The notes below the pieces were generated by a model, which saw only the letters and a program-made list of their open reading frames with translations, was not told where the DNA came from and made no database searches. DNA of 64,000 bases from Myripristis murdjan (Eukaryota > Chordata > Actinopteri > Holocentriformes > Holocentridae). The position numbers and the translations under genes were made by a program. Shown here piece by piece: positions 45,062 through 57,104 of the stretch. Within the stretch, counting starts at the first letter, position 1. Every line of letters begins with the position of its first letter. The DNA lies in the NCBI RefSeq assembly GCF_902150065.1, contig NC_043999.1, forward strand, positions 8,956,342-9,020,341, written 5' to 3'.

Positions 45062-48061
45062 GATAATGAAATTAAAATGTGGTTCTCTCTTGATTGATTA
45101 AAATTGATTAACACTGGTTGCTTTGCTAAATTAGCCTCTTGTCTCGTTACCTAGCTGACAAAAAACAGAAAATAAAATTTCCTCAGACTACCTGCTTTAC
45201 ATACAGCATCACTAAAATGACCAAAATCCACATCACAAAAATCTTTTACAAAAAAAATCTCTTTGTTCTTTCTAGCTGTTCTGTATTTGACTATTATTTG
45301 TGCACACACTGTTGTCCCGAGGACTGTCGTGATAGCGCCAGACGTGGTTGGTAGGAAATTCATGACATAAACAGAGAGGCTCTATCTGTTACGTTACATG
45401 TATGAACACAGCAGTACCTGTAGTATCCGCCGCTCTCTGTCTCCAGAGTCGGCTCCACGGCGCAGTAGATGGTGGTCTGGGCTCCCTGGATGGAGCTCTT
45501 GGTGAAGGGGCTGACGATCTTCATGACAAACTGCTCGGGGCCGCTCAGGTGACGCCACAGGTCCGTCTGGACAACACCGGGGTGCAGGGAGTACACTGTC
45601 ACACCTGTACCTGAAACACAAGGGAATAAATACCGAGTTGACACACAGTGACGAGTGGCATTGTACAGCACCACGAATGAATGTGCTGTATTTGAGGCAT
45701 GTGGGGCCGTAGCTGGGAACAAATCCTTCACCTTCAGTGTTGGCTGCACAAGTTTTACTATTGCACAGGTCTATGGAAGTCTATGGAAACAAAGTACAGC
45801 CGACCTCAATTTCATGAATTATAATCCGCACTGAAATCACCAGGTGGGGCTGTGATATGATCACTGGTGGGGCATCTTCCCTTCTCACAGGAAAACACAA
45901 ACCGTATCTTGCAAATGAGTCACTGGATGTTTGGCTTGCCTTGATCCTCTGGTTGTCTCTGGTATGAGCAATGGCATGAGAGTGCTATGTACAGTTTACT
46001 GACATCAATTTCAACTATTTTTAAACCGCTACCGTAGCTGACACTCAGATGCGTACCGTGCAAAGAGCTCTTTGAAACCCACCTCGAGCGGTTTCATGAT
46101 TTGAGTAAAAAAAAAACTCTTGCTCAAACAGTTCAGTGTTGTGTGATTATCTGCACCGATGACAGTCTCGGTCAAAATGAGTCTCAGCTGTGAAACACAT
46201 GTAACTGCACCTGTTCCAGCGATTTCAAACAGTGTAAAATGGGTATAGACACCTGACTGGGGGGATAATCAGACACTACTTTCTGAGATGAACCTTTTCA
46301 GGGAAGACTTTAGAAAATGGTTGATGTGGACTTGGGCTGAGGGATAATACACACCTTCCAGTCTCTTGGCCAGCGAGCGAGTGAAGAGAACGTTGGCGAG
46401 CTTGCTCTGTCCGTAGGCCGCCCTCTTGTCGTACCTCTTCTCGCTGTTGATGTCTTCGAGGTTGATGGATCCCCAGGCGTGAGCCATGGAGGACACGTTT
46501 ATAATCCTGGCTGGCGTTGATCTTTTGATCAGGTCAATCAACAGGTACGTCAATAGGAAATGACCTAGACAACAAGGTATGAGGTCAGGTTTTATGCAGA
46601 GTATTAAAAGAGGTGAAAGAGCAGGTTCTTTCTTGGAGGTATTTTGTCATTCCAAATGTGGAGGTTTTTGGGTGGTCATGGGTCAGTGCAACATATTTTC
46701 AGATATATGCAGTTATAAATCTGCACAAAAGAGATAATGAATATCAAGAAGATGGTAAAGGCCTCTTCTAGCTGTGTCATCGAGTTCAAGTGGCAAACAT
46801 CTGACAAAAAAAAAAAAAAAGAGGTGCTTTACTTGATGTTTCACGAGTTTGCCACAGAGTAACTCCTTGATATTTCATATTTCAAAATGTTCACAAGAAG
46901 TGAAAGCACTTTTTGATAACACAGGAATTCACAGCGCCCTACAGAAACAGCTGTAATAGCTCAGCATGTGATATTCACCTGGAACAATACATACTACGAA
47001 GAATGGACAAGGGTGACAAGGAAGGATTGTTCAGACGATGATGGGTTACGCAGCAGTCTTCTAAAATTGTAGCCAATAAACCTGAGCGGGAAGAAACTGT
47101 ACTGAACAATGTACTGAACAACTGATAAAGTGTTATTGTTTCAATTTTACAGATAAACTACTTGTCTTATCAGGCACCAGTTCAGCAAAAAGCCACAACA
47201 CCAATAAATATTTAACAGCAAAATAATATTACTAGTAATAAAGCAATAAAGGGCAAGATTTATTTATTTAAGTCCAGTTCCCTATAATATGAGATCGATA
47301 CCAAAGAGAGATGCTATCTCTATTTACCTTGATCCTTACTGTAAATGTTTTCTACCACTATACGGGCAAGTCATGGCCTTAAAAGTGTTATTATTTTCGA
47401 GGTAAACAAGTTAAACAGCTATTGCATGAAGAGGTAATTCAGCATAAAAACATGTTTTGCACTGGGAAAAAAACAAATCACGTCCTTAAAGGAATTACAA
47501 AGTATTTTTTAGGGTCAGTTCCGCTATCTCCCGCTCATGGTCATGAACTGCAGATCTTTCACATGATCGTGACAGTGGATCTGATTTTGGCAGACGAGGA
47601 AACAGATAAGCCAAAATACTAGTAAATGTGTGCCGCAGTTCATTTGCAGTTGACTGTCAAGTAGGTTGTCAAGGTTAACAACTGATTTTATAATTATCAT
47701 CTTGGATAGGAGGCCCTCCGGTGAATTATACACGCCCAGGTGAGATCGACAAGATAGTCTGTTATGATGCGATGAGACATGGAATCAAACTTCTACAGAA
47801 TAATTTTGGTGGCCGACTGGCAGAAAATTTGGCAAAACAGCTCATCAGGTAAATCAAAATGGTAAATGACTTACAGATGATGAGGATGTAACGATTCATT
47901 CATTGCACCGACACGTGAATGATAAATTTTGATAAGTAAACTGCATCGATCTGCCAAAAGAAATAACTGCAAATAATAAATGGCACTGACTTTGTGCTGA
48001 ATGAATTAAAATGCTTTGAATCAAATCATTTGATTCTTTACAAAAAAACAAGCTAAAGTTG

Positions 48062-48092
<31 letters not shown>

Positions 48093-48952
48093 TTTTAAAT
48101 AAATCGAACTAAAAAAAACTTATCTATTGTAGGGTAATTTATTTTTTTACATTTCAGAAGAAAAAGAACAGTTTTACATTGTTGCACATCTACTTCATGG
48201 ACATAACATTTTGGCTGAATGTGCTGAATTAAAGCAGCTGACCATGGTTTTATAAGCTTGAACCAAATTAATTGTTCCAGATTTTTTTTTTTTAAAAAAA
48301 GAAGAAAATAACAATTAAATTAAATTGCCAACTATTGACCTGTGAATCAAACTGAATCTCTGTCAAGCCAGAGATTCATATTCCTACTATGATGAACTTC
48401 CTGCCTGCTTCACACAGGACAGAAACAACATGGCGTCACTCATCCATGTGATTGACACCGATCTGCATTTCAAAGCCGTCTGCTGTTTTCCCATAGGGGC
48501 AGACCATCACTCCAGCATTGTTGATGAGGATGTTGAGTTTGGCTTCGTCTGCAGAGAAGAATAATTCAGAAGTCAGTCGATATGAACTAATCCTGCTTAC
48601 GGTTTGCTGCAGTCTGAGGCAGATCACCACACCATGCCCTCCTGCTGCGTACCTCTGTTGACGGCTTCAGCAAATTCTCTGATTGACTTGCTGTCTGACA
48701 AGTCAAGCTCCATGCAAATGACATTTTCGTTTCCGGAGCCTTTGATGATTTCCTTCATCGCCACCTGTGCTTTCTCCATATCCCTGCATGCCATGATGAC
48801 CCGCGCCCCCAAACGCAAATCACAGAGACACAAAACATCACAAACAGTGCATGCACACCAGGGTTGATGCAGGTTTAATCAAACTAAATTTAAGATTTCT
48901 TGAGGATCTGTGGGAACCATACACATGCACACAGACATATACATACAATATA

Positions 48953-49341
48953 CACTCCTGATCAAAACCTTAAGACCAGTTGAGAAATTGCAAGAATTTA
49001 CATTTTGCACTGTTGGATCTTAAGAAGGTTCTAAGTAGAGCTTCAAAATGCAAAAAGAAGAAATGGGAGTGAGACAAAAAAAAAATTGAGTAAGCAATTT
49101 ATTGCAAACAACCATTAAACTGAAATAGGCTGTTCATCAGCTGATCAAAAGTTTAAGACCACTGCCTTTAAAAGCCCAAATCTTGGCAAAAATGTGGATT
49201 CAGTGTCATGTTCTGTCAGGTATCCACACTGTAATGACCTCCTGATGGCAAAGGCAAAAAAGCTTTCTCTCTTTGAACGCGGTCGGATTGCTGAGCTGCA
49301 TAAGCAAGGCCCAACAACAAGGCCTCTCGCAGCGTGCCATT
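48953..49341 (+). repeat. Left arm of the long Tc1 inverted repeat
   Basis: 389 bp that match the reverse complement of 50093-50468 almost throughout, with a few small indels. It covers the terminal repeat, the 5' UTR and the start of the transposase coding region, ending at GCGTGCCATT. Confidence 0.85.
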
Positions 49342-50092
49342 GCTGCTGAGGTTGGACGCAGTAAGTCATTTTTAACTTCCTAAAAGATCCTGAGGGTTAT
49401 GGAACAAAAAAGTCAAGTGGTAGACCCAAAAAAATTTCACTGGCCCTGAGCCGGAGGATCCAATTGGCTGTCCGTCAAGACACGGGACGATCCTCGGCCC
49501 AAATTAAGCTTGTCACTGGTGCCAACTGCAGTCCCATAACCATCAGACGGCATCTGCGAGAGAAGGGTTTTAAGAACAAAAAACGTCTTCAAACAGCACA
49601 AAATTGCCCGTTTATAGTTTGCATGAGAGCACCAAACATGGGACATTGAAAAGTGGAAGAAAGTTGTATTCTCTGATGAGAATTTTTTTTTACCTTGACA
49701 GTCCTGATGGCTTCCAACGTTACTGGCATGACAAGGGGATCCCACCTGAGATGTTTTCGACACGGCACAGTGGAGGGGGCGCCATCATGATCTGGGGGGC
49801 TTTTTCCTTCAATGGAACAATGGAGCTTCAGGTTGTGCAGAGGCGTCAAACGGCAGCTGGCTATGTGGAGATGTTGCAGGGGGCATCCCTCATGACTGAA
49901 GGCCATCGTCTCTGTGGTAATGACTGGATTTTTCAACAGGACAACGCTGCAGTTCACAATGCCCGCCTGACAAAGGATTTCCTCCAGAGAAATAACATCA
50001 CTCTTTTGAACCATCCTGCATGTTCCCCTGATCTAAATCCAATTGAGAACATTTGGGATTGGATAGCAAGGGAAGTTTACAGAATGGCACGC

Positions 50093-50468
50093 TGCGAGAG
50101 GCCTTGTTGTTGGGCCTTGCTTATGCAGCTCAGCAATCCGACCGCGTTCAAAGAGAGAAAGCTTTTTTGCCTTTGCCATCAGGAGGTCATGACAGTGGAT
50201 ACGTGACAGAAAATGACACTGAATCCACATTTTTGCCAAGATTTGGGCTTTTAAAGGCAGTGGTCTTAAACTTTTGATCAGCTGATGAACAGCCTATTTC
50301 AGTTTAATGGTTGTTTGCAATAAATTGCTTACTCAATTTTTTTTTGTCTCACTCCCATTTCTTCTTTTTGCATTTTGAAGCTCTACTTAGAACCTTCTTA
50401 AGATCCAACAGTGCAAAATGTAAATTCTTGCAATTTCTCAACTGGTCTTAAGATTTTGATCAGGAGTG
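50093..50468 (-). repeat. Right arm of the long Tc1 inverted repeat
   Basis: 376 bp reading, on the minus strand, as the 5' end of the same element, including the transposase N-terminus. Homology to the left arm stops abruptly at AATGGCACGC directly after the REVYR codons of the plus-strand transposase. Confidence 0.85.
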
Positions 50469-51962
50469 TATATATGAGTAAAGAGCGCCCCCTAATGACA
50501 AAAAGGCCACAGTGTGTGCACAGCATTTCATTTAATGGGAACTCGAACAAAAAACATTGAACCTTGACAATGAGAAGTGGGAATTGTGTTTATTAAAGGA
50601 ATGTTTGACCCAAATACTATAGATTTATTGTCAGGTTCACAAAAGGCATGTTTTGTACTTGTTTGGTGTGGATTTTGGATTTGGATTTCAATAAAGGCAA
50701 TTCTGGGTGAGCGAATGACACAAAATCTGCCGTTTTCGGCTTAATTCTTCCTTTAAACATCTTAGAAAATGTGTGCTGATTACAAGACAGCCTGGATAGC
50801 GCATTGGCTTTGGTCTTGTTAGGAACAAACCCCCCAATTTAAAAAACTCCAACCACTGAGGTGAGCATGGACTGTGAGTCGTTTGCTTGTGCTTCCACAC
50901 GCAAAAAAAAACTCTGCGATATGTAACACTTGTGAAACAAATTTCTGTCCTGAATGGGACGTTTGCTGAGGAGGCATGTGGTTACAAAGTGGTTACTAAC
51001 CCACCTGCAAAATCTTCATGTTTGCCTTGTCGGGGGAAGTTAAAGACAAACTCTTTTGCAACTTGAGGCGCAAGCTTATTCAAATCGCAGGTGAAAAATG
51101 GAATTTGACTGTTCATGTTCAGGAAAAAAAATGCATTCCTCCTGTAAGTGCCAGCTATTGTTGTTGTGGTATTTTGTATTGAATTTCTTTGCATGCCATA
51201 TTTGGTCACTTACAAGGTGAGTCACGTGGTGTTGGTGGTACGTCAGCAGTGGTGGTAGTAAAATCAGCTGTTCTTGACCGGGCATTTCTTTATGAATGAA
51301 CTGAGAGGGTGAGGGGGGAGGTCTCACTTTTGCTGACCGCTTTTGGACGCCTTTTGAATGCTTTGAACGTTCTTTTTCGATCGCTCACCAATATTGAATG
51401 AATTGTGTTTTTTAAACTTTGGAAGGTTGTTTCAATGTGTGTTTTATCGGCAATAAATAATTAAAACGCAACGTCTTTGGAGCGAAGATTTATTGGCAAG
51501 CCAGCACGTCCGGCAGGTAAAGTCTTCTCCCCTGCTTAGCCTCTTGGCGACTATATTTTGCTTTTCGGATAGTCGCCTCTACACCTCCTCTCTGGTAGGT
51601 TTTACATCAACGTCACCTCACTTTTCCCCCAGCATCCACACACACACATGACAGTGACAGAGAGAAACTCAGTGCTGGGAGGTTCACATGACATAATGGG
51701 ATCACCATGTTGGTATGGGGCTATAGGTGACTGTTAAAAAACACAGTGCAGCATGTGGCTGCTTTAAATGCCCCAGTGTGTGGACGTGCGCACCTCTCTT
51801 GGCCAGGTCCAGCGCTGTCTCCTTGCCGATGCCCGTGTTGGCACCGGTGATGACCACGATTTGTCGTCCAGCCTCGCATCGGAGGACCAAGCACTCCGGA
51901 AGAAACTCCTAACAAATTGAGAAACAGAAATCAGAGACAGGGTGTGATGGAGCCGCGGGTGG

Positions 51963-51993
<31 letters not shown>

Positions 51994-52302
51994 CACAGCT
52001 TCTAATGGATTGCATTGCTTTGTTCAATAATGATAAATGAGAATTTGAGCTCATTCTAATTCAACAACCTGTTGATATTTATTAGTTTGAATCAAGTAAA
52101 ACGCTTAAGTTAAAAGGAACAGGAGGCTATTTCTCAACCTGCTAGACTCGCTGCCTGGCTTAAAAAAAAAAAAAAAAAAAAAAAAAGTTCTGTTGTTGTC
52201 ATTCATGTGTAGGGATTTCTTACCTTAACGTCTCCATCTTCACTTGGTACAGCACAGGGCGGGTGTCTGCTGACGCTAAAAGTCTCCAGAAGCCTCAGAG
52301 AC

Positions 52303-53064
52303 TTCTTCTTCTTTTTTGGGTTTTTATTGGAGGATTGCAATCTTACCTTGAAGGTGCATACCGCCACCTACTGAACCGGAGTATGTAGAATGTATGCTAA
52401 TTTATATTACTTCATGTCTATTAAAAAAAAAGAAAAAAAGAAAAACAAAGAAAAACAAAGAAAAACAAAACACTATATTCTACAAAATAAACCTGTGTTA
52501 TATAAATAAGCTATTACCTCTCTTTGTACCTCCCACACCTTATCTCCCTGTGTTCCCAATATCCCTAACATAGTCCATTCCCTTCCTGCCTCTCTAACTC
52601 TTTTTTTTTAATCTAACCCTTTCTTCGTAATATCTATTGCAGTGCATTAAAATATGTTCTACATTTTCAGTTGTATTACAAGCTGAGCAATTTTGTGATT
52701 CCACTTTTCCCAATAAAAATAGTGTCTTATTTAAACCCGTGTGATCAAACCTCAACCTTGATAACACTACCTCCTCTCTTCTATTTCTTCCCTTAATATT
52801 CTGTACTTTGATTGTGTTTTGTATACTGTAGTATATTCTGCCCTTACTGTCCTCATTCCACTTCTTCTGCCAAAATTCTGATATTTTTGAGTTGATTAGT
52901 GTTTTTCCCTCACCTTTCCCAAACGGTATATTAATTATATGTGTCTTGCTAAGTGCTCTTTTTGCCACCCTATCCCTTTTAATCCTGCATGAGCAGGTAC
53001 CCAGCAAAATTCAATCTCAATCCCCATTTTCTGGATTCTATACAGGCACTGAAGGATTTCAAAC
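52303..53064 (-). mobile_element. 5'-truncated I-clade LINE with 13-bp target duplication
   Basis: On the minus strand this encodes the end of an ORF2: an RNase H C-terminus (CWVPAHAG near 53000) and a zinc-knuckle tail, SRLRFDHTGLN and CSACNTTENVEHILMHC (52594-53007). A 3' UTR follows with GTTCAGTAGGTGGCGGTATG and CAATAAAAACCC, ending in a GAAGAA tail, as in I/Nimb-type LINEs of fish. The 13-bp word AAGCCTCAGAGAC flanks it at 52290-52302 and 53065-53077. A (TTTTC)-rich tract lies inside at about 52420-52470. Frameshifts are present and most of the element is missing. Confidence 0.85.
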
Positions 53065-53077
53065 AAGCCTCAGAGAC

Positions 53078-53463
53078 GGAGCAGTAGGCTACACTTTGAC
53101 AGCCCTGGGAGCGTCGCGGTGTGTTGAAATCAGGTTGAAATTAGTGGATTGCGGAACTTTCTACAACAGATTGACGCTTGATAGGCCGCGGTTTCATCCA
53201 ATCCCCTTCGCCTTCCTGCTCTGAGACTGCTCTGATAGGCTAAGATAGAGTTTCGACCAGCCCCCATGCTGGGTGCGTTTCATTACGAATGCGGGGCGCA
53301 CCGAGCAAACCTGTTTAATGTAAATGTATGCGAAATAAGTGACGCATATTTAGACATGTGTGCACTAAACATAAAAAAAAACAAAACAACAACAACAACA
53401 ACAAAAAACAAAAAAAAACAAATATGTAGTTCAGTGAAATAGGGCAGGCACAATTTTGGCTAA
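53078..53463. other. Upstream flank of the RDH-like gene
   Basis: Sequence directly after the LINE target duplication, so it was once contiguous with the RDH 5' flank. It includes CAACAACAACAAC and A-rich runs at 53370-53425. No exon is seen. Confidence 0.4.
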
Positions 53464-54862
53464 ATAGTATCATATTATTATTATTATTATTATTATGTGC
53501 TTGCCTTGAAAAGGCAACACATCTTAAAATCTTGCATACTTTTTATTTTTATTATAGGTTATTATTCCACTCTTTTTTCGGCGCGCTACTCCTCCTACAG
53601 CTTTGGTTTTAGGCCCCCACAATGAATTGGGAAAATGTGCGGCCCCATTGGGAGAAGTGTGCTATTACTTTTATAAGGAATCCGACCCACGGAATTCTCA
53701 AAATTCCAATTTTCCTGAAAATTTCGGCCATCCGAAATGAATGGCCAAAACTTCAGAAGGCTCCAGGGCCCAGAGCTTTGGACCTGCGTCCACGCACCAA
53801 ATACGAAAAATGTGCGTCTTGTGGAGAAGAAGAGGTGTGTCAATTTTCAAACCGATCAGACTTTAGGATTTCTCATAATTCAATTTTAAAATCGCGATTT
53901 TGCCCTCATAGAAAAAGAATGGGAAATCGGCAGACACTCATGCATTTTCAAAGCCTCACAGCTCCCTCATTCTTTGGCTCACAGACTCCATTCAAAGCTT
54001 AAATGACTCAGCAGATGTTCAACTTTATGTGTGTCATCTTCAATTTTTCATGTCTGTCTTAGTTTGGCATAAAACACAGTTTAAGTTTGGAGTTATTTTT
54101 GAGCCGCCTCTGACTTTTGAATGAGTGTGTATTGCGTGAGCTAGAGTGGCATTCCTGAGGGCTAGAGTGGAGCAGCCCTTAAAATTCGCCTAAAACTTTT
54201 GTCTTTAACTTGCTCTCCTGGCCACAATTTTCACTCCACATGCATAATTTTTTGGAAAGTAGTAGGAAAACTAGTTGTGCTTTGAAAAATGTAAATACAA
54301 AAGCAAAGTAGCTTCAACTTTTTAAACTGTGACCCTTAACGAGGCAGGAGTGCCAGCTCTCTACCCCATAGACTCCCATTATATCTGGAATGCAAAGTCT
54401 CAGGAGAGAAGCAGAAGGACACACTTTTCCAACTCGCTCTAAGGTGGGCATTTTTGGGAGTTGGAAAATAATTTTGACACAGTTTGAAAGCCCAAAGCCT
54501 TGCCTTTCTCATGATACCTTTTATTTTCTGCTCGGACTTACTGTCATTGAGAACAAAGCAGTAGTTTGACCACTATGTTTAGATGATTTTTCACAGAAGC
54601 AGCACTGTCACTCATGCTGTGTGCTTCATAGAGCCTCATTTCTGGCTCCGCCCACACAAGCCCCAGTGGCACAGTGGATAGTGTCTCTGCCTGCCATGCA
54701 GGAGACCAGGGTTCAACTCCCCGCCTGGGCAAGAGCCACAACACTACACAGCCCACAAACAGCACAGGGCTGCTGATTTAGCGCATGTCCAGGCGCTCGC
54801 AAGGCAAGCACATCAAAGTTTCTTCAGAAACTTTATAATTATTATTATTATTATTATTAAAG
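53464..54862. repeat. Unclassified dispersed repeat with internal tRNA-like segment
   Basis: A block of about 1.4 kb edged by ATT/TTA microsatellite DNA and by an inverted 13-bp word TGTGCTTGCCTTG (53496-53508) against its complement (54800-54812). Words such as TTTTTTCGGCGCGCTACTCC and the frames inside are familiar from repeated DNA of percomorph fish, but I cannot name the family. A tRNA-Gly-like segment lies near the right end. Confidence 0.45.
54660..54730 (+). tRNA. tRNA-Gly(GCC)-like sequence, probably part of a repeat
   Basis: An A-box-like TGGCACAGTGGATAGTG, a perfect 5-bp anticodon stem CCTGC/GCAGG with loop CTGCCAT (anticodon GCC), and a B-box GGTTCAACTCC are in the right order and spacing. 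The acceptor stem (GCCCCAG/CCTGGGC) has two mispairs and the T stem one, and the segment lies inside a dispersed repeat. It is therefore more likely a SINE-like derivative than a working tRNA gene. Confidence 0.4.
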
Positions 54863-55040
54863 TGTGGACAGATGAAGCTACAGCAGCTCTACAGGACTGT
54901 TTTGAATGCACATACTGGCAGGTGTTCAAAGATGCTGCTACCCAGGAGATCCACATCGACCTTGTAGACTACACAAATATGCTGATGATGTGAGAAATGC
55001 CATGTTTAATGAATCAATTAAGAGGGAACCACATTTTAAT

Positions 55041-55097
55041 TTCGTTATACAACCTGTTGTATAATGACAAATAAACTTCCTTGTATTCCTTGTATTA
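55041..55097 (+). repeat. L2-like LINE 3' tail, copy 3
   Basis: Third copy of the AACCTGTTGTATAATGACA tail, here preceded by ACATTTTAATTTCGTTATAC, which extends the shared 3' end further than the other copies. Confidence 0.55.
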
Positions 55098-55099
55098 AT

Positions 55100-55250
55100 G
55101 TTGTTCTTCTTCTTCCTCTTCTTCTTCTTCCTCTTCTTCTTCTCATTAGTATTGTTGTTGTCGTTACTATTATTCTCATTATATCACTCGTCTTCTTATT
55201 TTTCTTCTTCTTCTTAGTATTGTTGTTGCTGTTGTGTTTTTTAAGTGTAT
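55100..55250. repeat. (CTT)n-rich and GTT-rich simple repeat
   Basis: Interrupted CTT units alternate with GTT/ATT units. It gives long low-complexity open frames on both strands, which are not genes. Confidence 0.8.
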
Positions 55251-55474
55251 GTTTATTAATTTTGAGAAAATAATGCAACATTCAGTGTCCTGTAAATAAA
55301 AAGTATAGCAAGCAACTGGAGAGAGTTTACAAGTACAGTCAGTATGAATAATGCATATAGAAATCTACAACTGAAGAAAACAAGATCATTATTGCTGATC
55401 ATTCATTACTCTCATCCCAGAGGCAGACAACAACACCAAGCCAACAACAACAACAATAATAATGATGATAATGG

Positions 55475-55514
55475 AAGAAGAAGAAGAAGAAGAAGAAGAA
55501 GAAGAAGAATTTTT

Positions 55515-55577
<63 letters not shown>
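55475..55577. repeat. (GAA)n followed by (CT)n microsatellite
   Basis: About eleven GAA units (55475-55509) and, after a short spacer, about thirty CT units (55520-55577). Purine-rich and pyrimidine-rich blocks on the same strand lie back to back. Confidence 0.9.
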
Positions 55578-55579
<2 letters not shown>

Positions 55580-55784
55580 AGACTCTGTCCACTAGGTGGC
55601 AGCCTGTATTCATCTGTCACTACATGGTCCAGCTGGAGGAGCCCACCTCCACACCTCCACACCTGACACACACGTCCTGCAGCCACATTAACAAACTGGT
55701 GCTGGGGCAAAGCTCAGCCTTGGCTCGGCTCTGGCTCTGCTGGCGAGGAATCCCCAGTTACAGCCCCGAGTCCCTCCCTCACTC

Positions 55785-55823
55785 ACTCACTCACTCACTC
55801 ACTCACTCACTCACTCACTCACT
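55785..55823. repeat. (ACTC)n microsatellite
   Basis: Around ten ACTC units in tandem. No gene is associated. Confidence 0.85.
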
Positions 55824-55829
55824 CGCACC

Positions 55830-57104
55830 CTGAGCTCACCCAAAAACCATGAATGGCTCATTCATTTGGCCCAGCCTTTATTTCAGCACACAGTGGGATT
55901 GTGCGCAGTGGGCAGAGGGTCATCAGAGCAGGAAACACGGTGCCGGCCATCAGCTGATTGTGTGTAAGCAAACATTTCCTTCCCCATCAGATCAATCAGC
56001 AAAGCAGAAAGAGCACGGCTGTGTATGTGTGTGCATGTGTGTAGTATTTGTGAACATATATACATCTGTGCATGTGGGTGTGTTAGCTCCCGATTCTTTT
56101 GTTGAAAGCCCAAGAACAGACCGGAGTCAGTCTTCAATTTTCTGATGCAATATTTATTATGGTCACATATAAAGCAAGGCAGCGCTGGTCTCAGTGTGAC
56201 AGAGCTCCCGCAGGATCTCAGTCAGAAAGAGCCCCGATATCAGGAAATGATACACATTTATGTTCTTGGGCTGGGCCTGCCCCGTACATAGGTTGGACTT
56301 AAACGCAACCGAGAATAATTGGCCAGTTACCCGGACATTGACAGGCCAACCACTGTCCATGCCTTGTTCACGGAATGTGTGATGCTAGTGTGTGAATGTT
56401 GACTGGGCGTGTATCTAATGCAACAGACCTAAATAACAAGATAGAGAAAGTACATCTGGCTTTTGCTTTGTCTATCCTCTGCTTAGCAGCCAAGCTGTCC
56501 TGAACTATGTAATACATTGGATAATGCAAGAAACATTGAACTATACGGCCAATTGTAACAGGTGTGAGGTAGAAAAAGAGAGAAAATTGAAAGACAAAGA
56601 GGTGTTTATTTATTTATAAGGCTATAGAACATAATTGAATTTGCCCTCATTGGAAACCCGCAGGGTTAAGGCTATTACTTGTCTGTACCTCCCCTGATTG
56701 CGGTGTTTCCTCCTACTTTAGCTTCCTTTTCCATGTTTATTTAAGCCACAAGTGGTGGCAAGCAGGGCAGCAAGTTGCCGTAAGTGGCTGCTGATTAATT
56801 TTTCATATATTACAATGGATGCCTCACAGTAAATCACCTTAATTATATGCCAAGCACTCCACAGGTCAGCAGGAAATGGTTCATGTTATTCCAGTGAAAT
56901 ATGGATATCAGACAATCCAAGCTGGGATCAGAAATATTTCTGATATTTCGTGATTGTGTGACACAATGCCCAACTGTCTCGTGTTTGTCTGTTTTTTGCA
57001 TCTCCTCTCTCTCCTGTAGGATGTTTGCTATTGTTGATAGGCGCCTGTTTGTCATTAGCGGATAAAAAAAAAAAAAAAAACACATCAGCCATAACAGTTT
57101 ACTC
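55830..57104. other. Spacer before the third PKS copy
   Basis: No exon, RNA gene or clear transposon is recognised here. There is a TG-rich stretch near 56020-56085 and an A run at 57064-57080 just before homology to the PKS B flank begins. Confidence 0.4.

Larger units (their letters stand above)
48953..50468 (+). mobile_element. Tc1-like DNA transposon with rearranged 3' end
   Basis: A 1516-bp element bordered by TA on both sides (48951-48952 and 50469-50470), starting CACTCCTGATCAAAA and ending with its inverse. It lies in the RDH-like intron 48809-51793. Transposase parts are visible: an N-terminus [18 protein letters not shown] from 49245, a helix-turn-helix part near 49464-49600, and a DD34E core with [10 protein letters not shown] and [12 protein letters not shown], 34 residues between the last D and E. 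The reading frame changes several times, so it is inactive. The terminal inverted repeats are unusually long, 48953-49341 against 50093-50468, and include the first 30 or so codons of the transposase in inverted form. The normal C-terminal part of the transposase is missing. Confidence 0.9.
44308..52237 (-). pseudogene. RDH11/12-like retinol dehydrogenase (SDR), carrying three lesions
   Basis: Short-chain dehydrogenase of the family that interconverts retinol and retinal on the ER membrane. Exons in gene order: 52224-52237, 51794-51908, 48653-48808, 48444-48548, 46355-46564, 45418-45610, 44308-44410; about 298 codons expected. The NADP loop TGANTGIG, the NNAG motif, the catalytic serine (NVSS) and YGQSK are all present, and the tail ends MLSISWD. 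Three faults are seen. Exon 2 lacks one base between the RLDDK and VVITGAN frames (115 bp where phase demands 116). The acceptor before exon 3 (48809-48810) reads GG instead of AG. The donor after exon 4 (48442-48443) reads AT instead of GT. Everything else is well kept, so loss is recent, or assembly errors mislead. A Tc1 element sits in the intron after exon 2, and a LINE lies 53 bp upstream of the ATG. Confidence 0.75.

Noticed and set aside
51702-51890. RDH exon 2 read through its donor as RGAHVHT
   Set aside because: It resembles the RGARV of the next exon, but phase and the family exon boundary favour the donor after AAGAGAG; reading on gives no SDR sequence.
53622-54002. 126-codon frame starting MNWENVRPHWEK
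   Set aside because: It lies wholly in a dispersed repeat and shows no recognised domain; similar text is common in fish repeat DNA.
55399-55833. Glu- or Ser/Leu-rich open frames on both strands
   Set aside because: They are translations of (GAA)n, (CT)n and (ACTC)n microsatellites.
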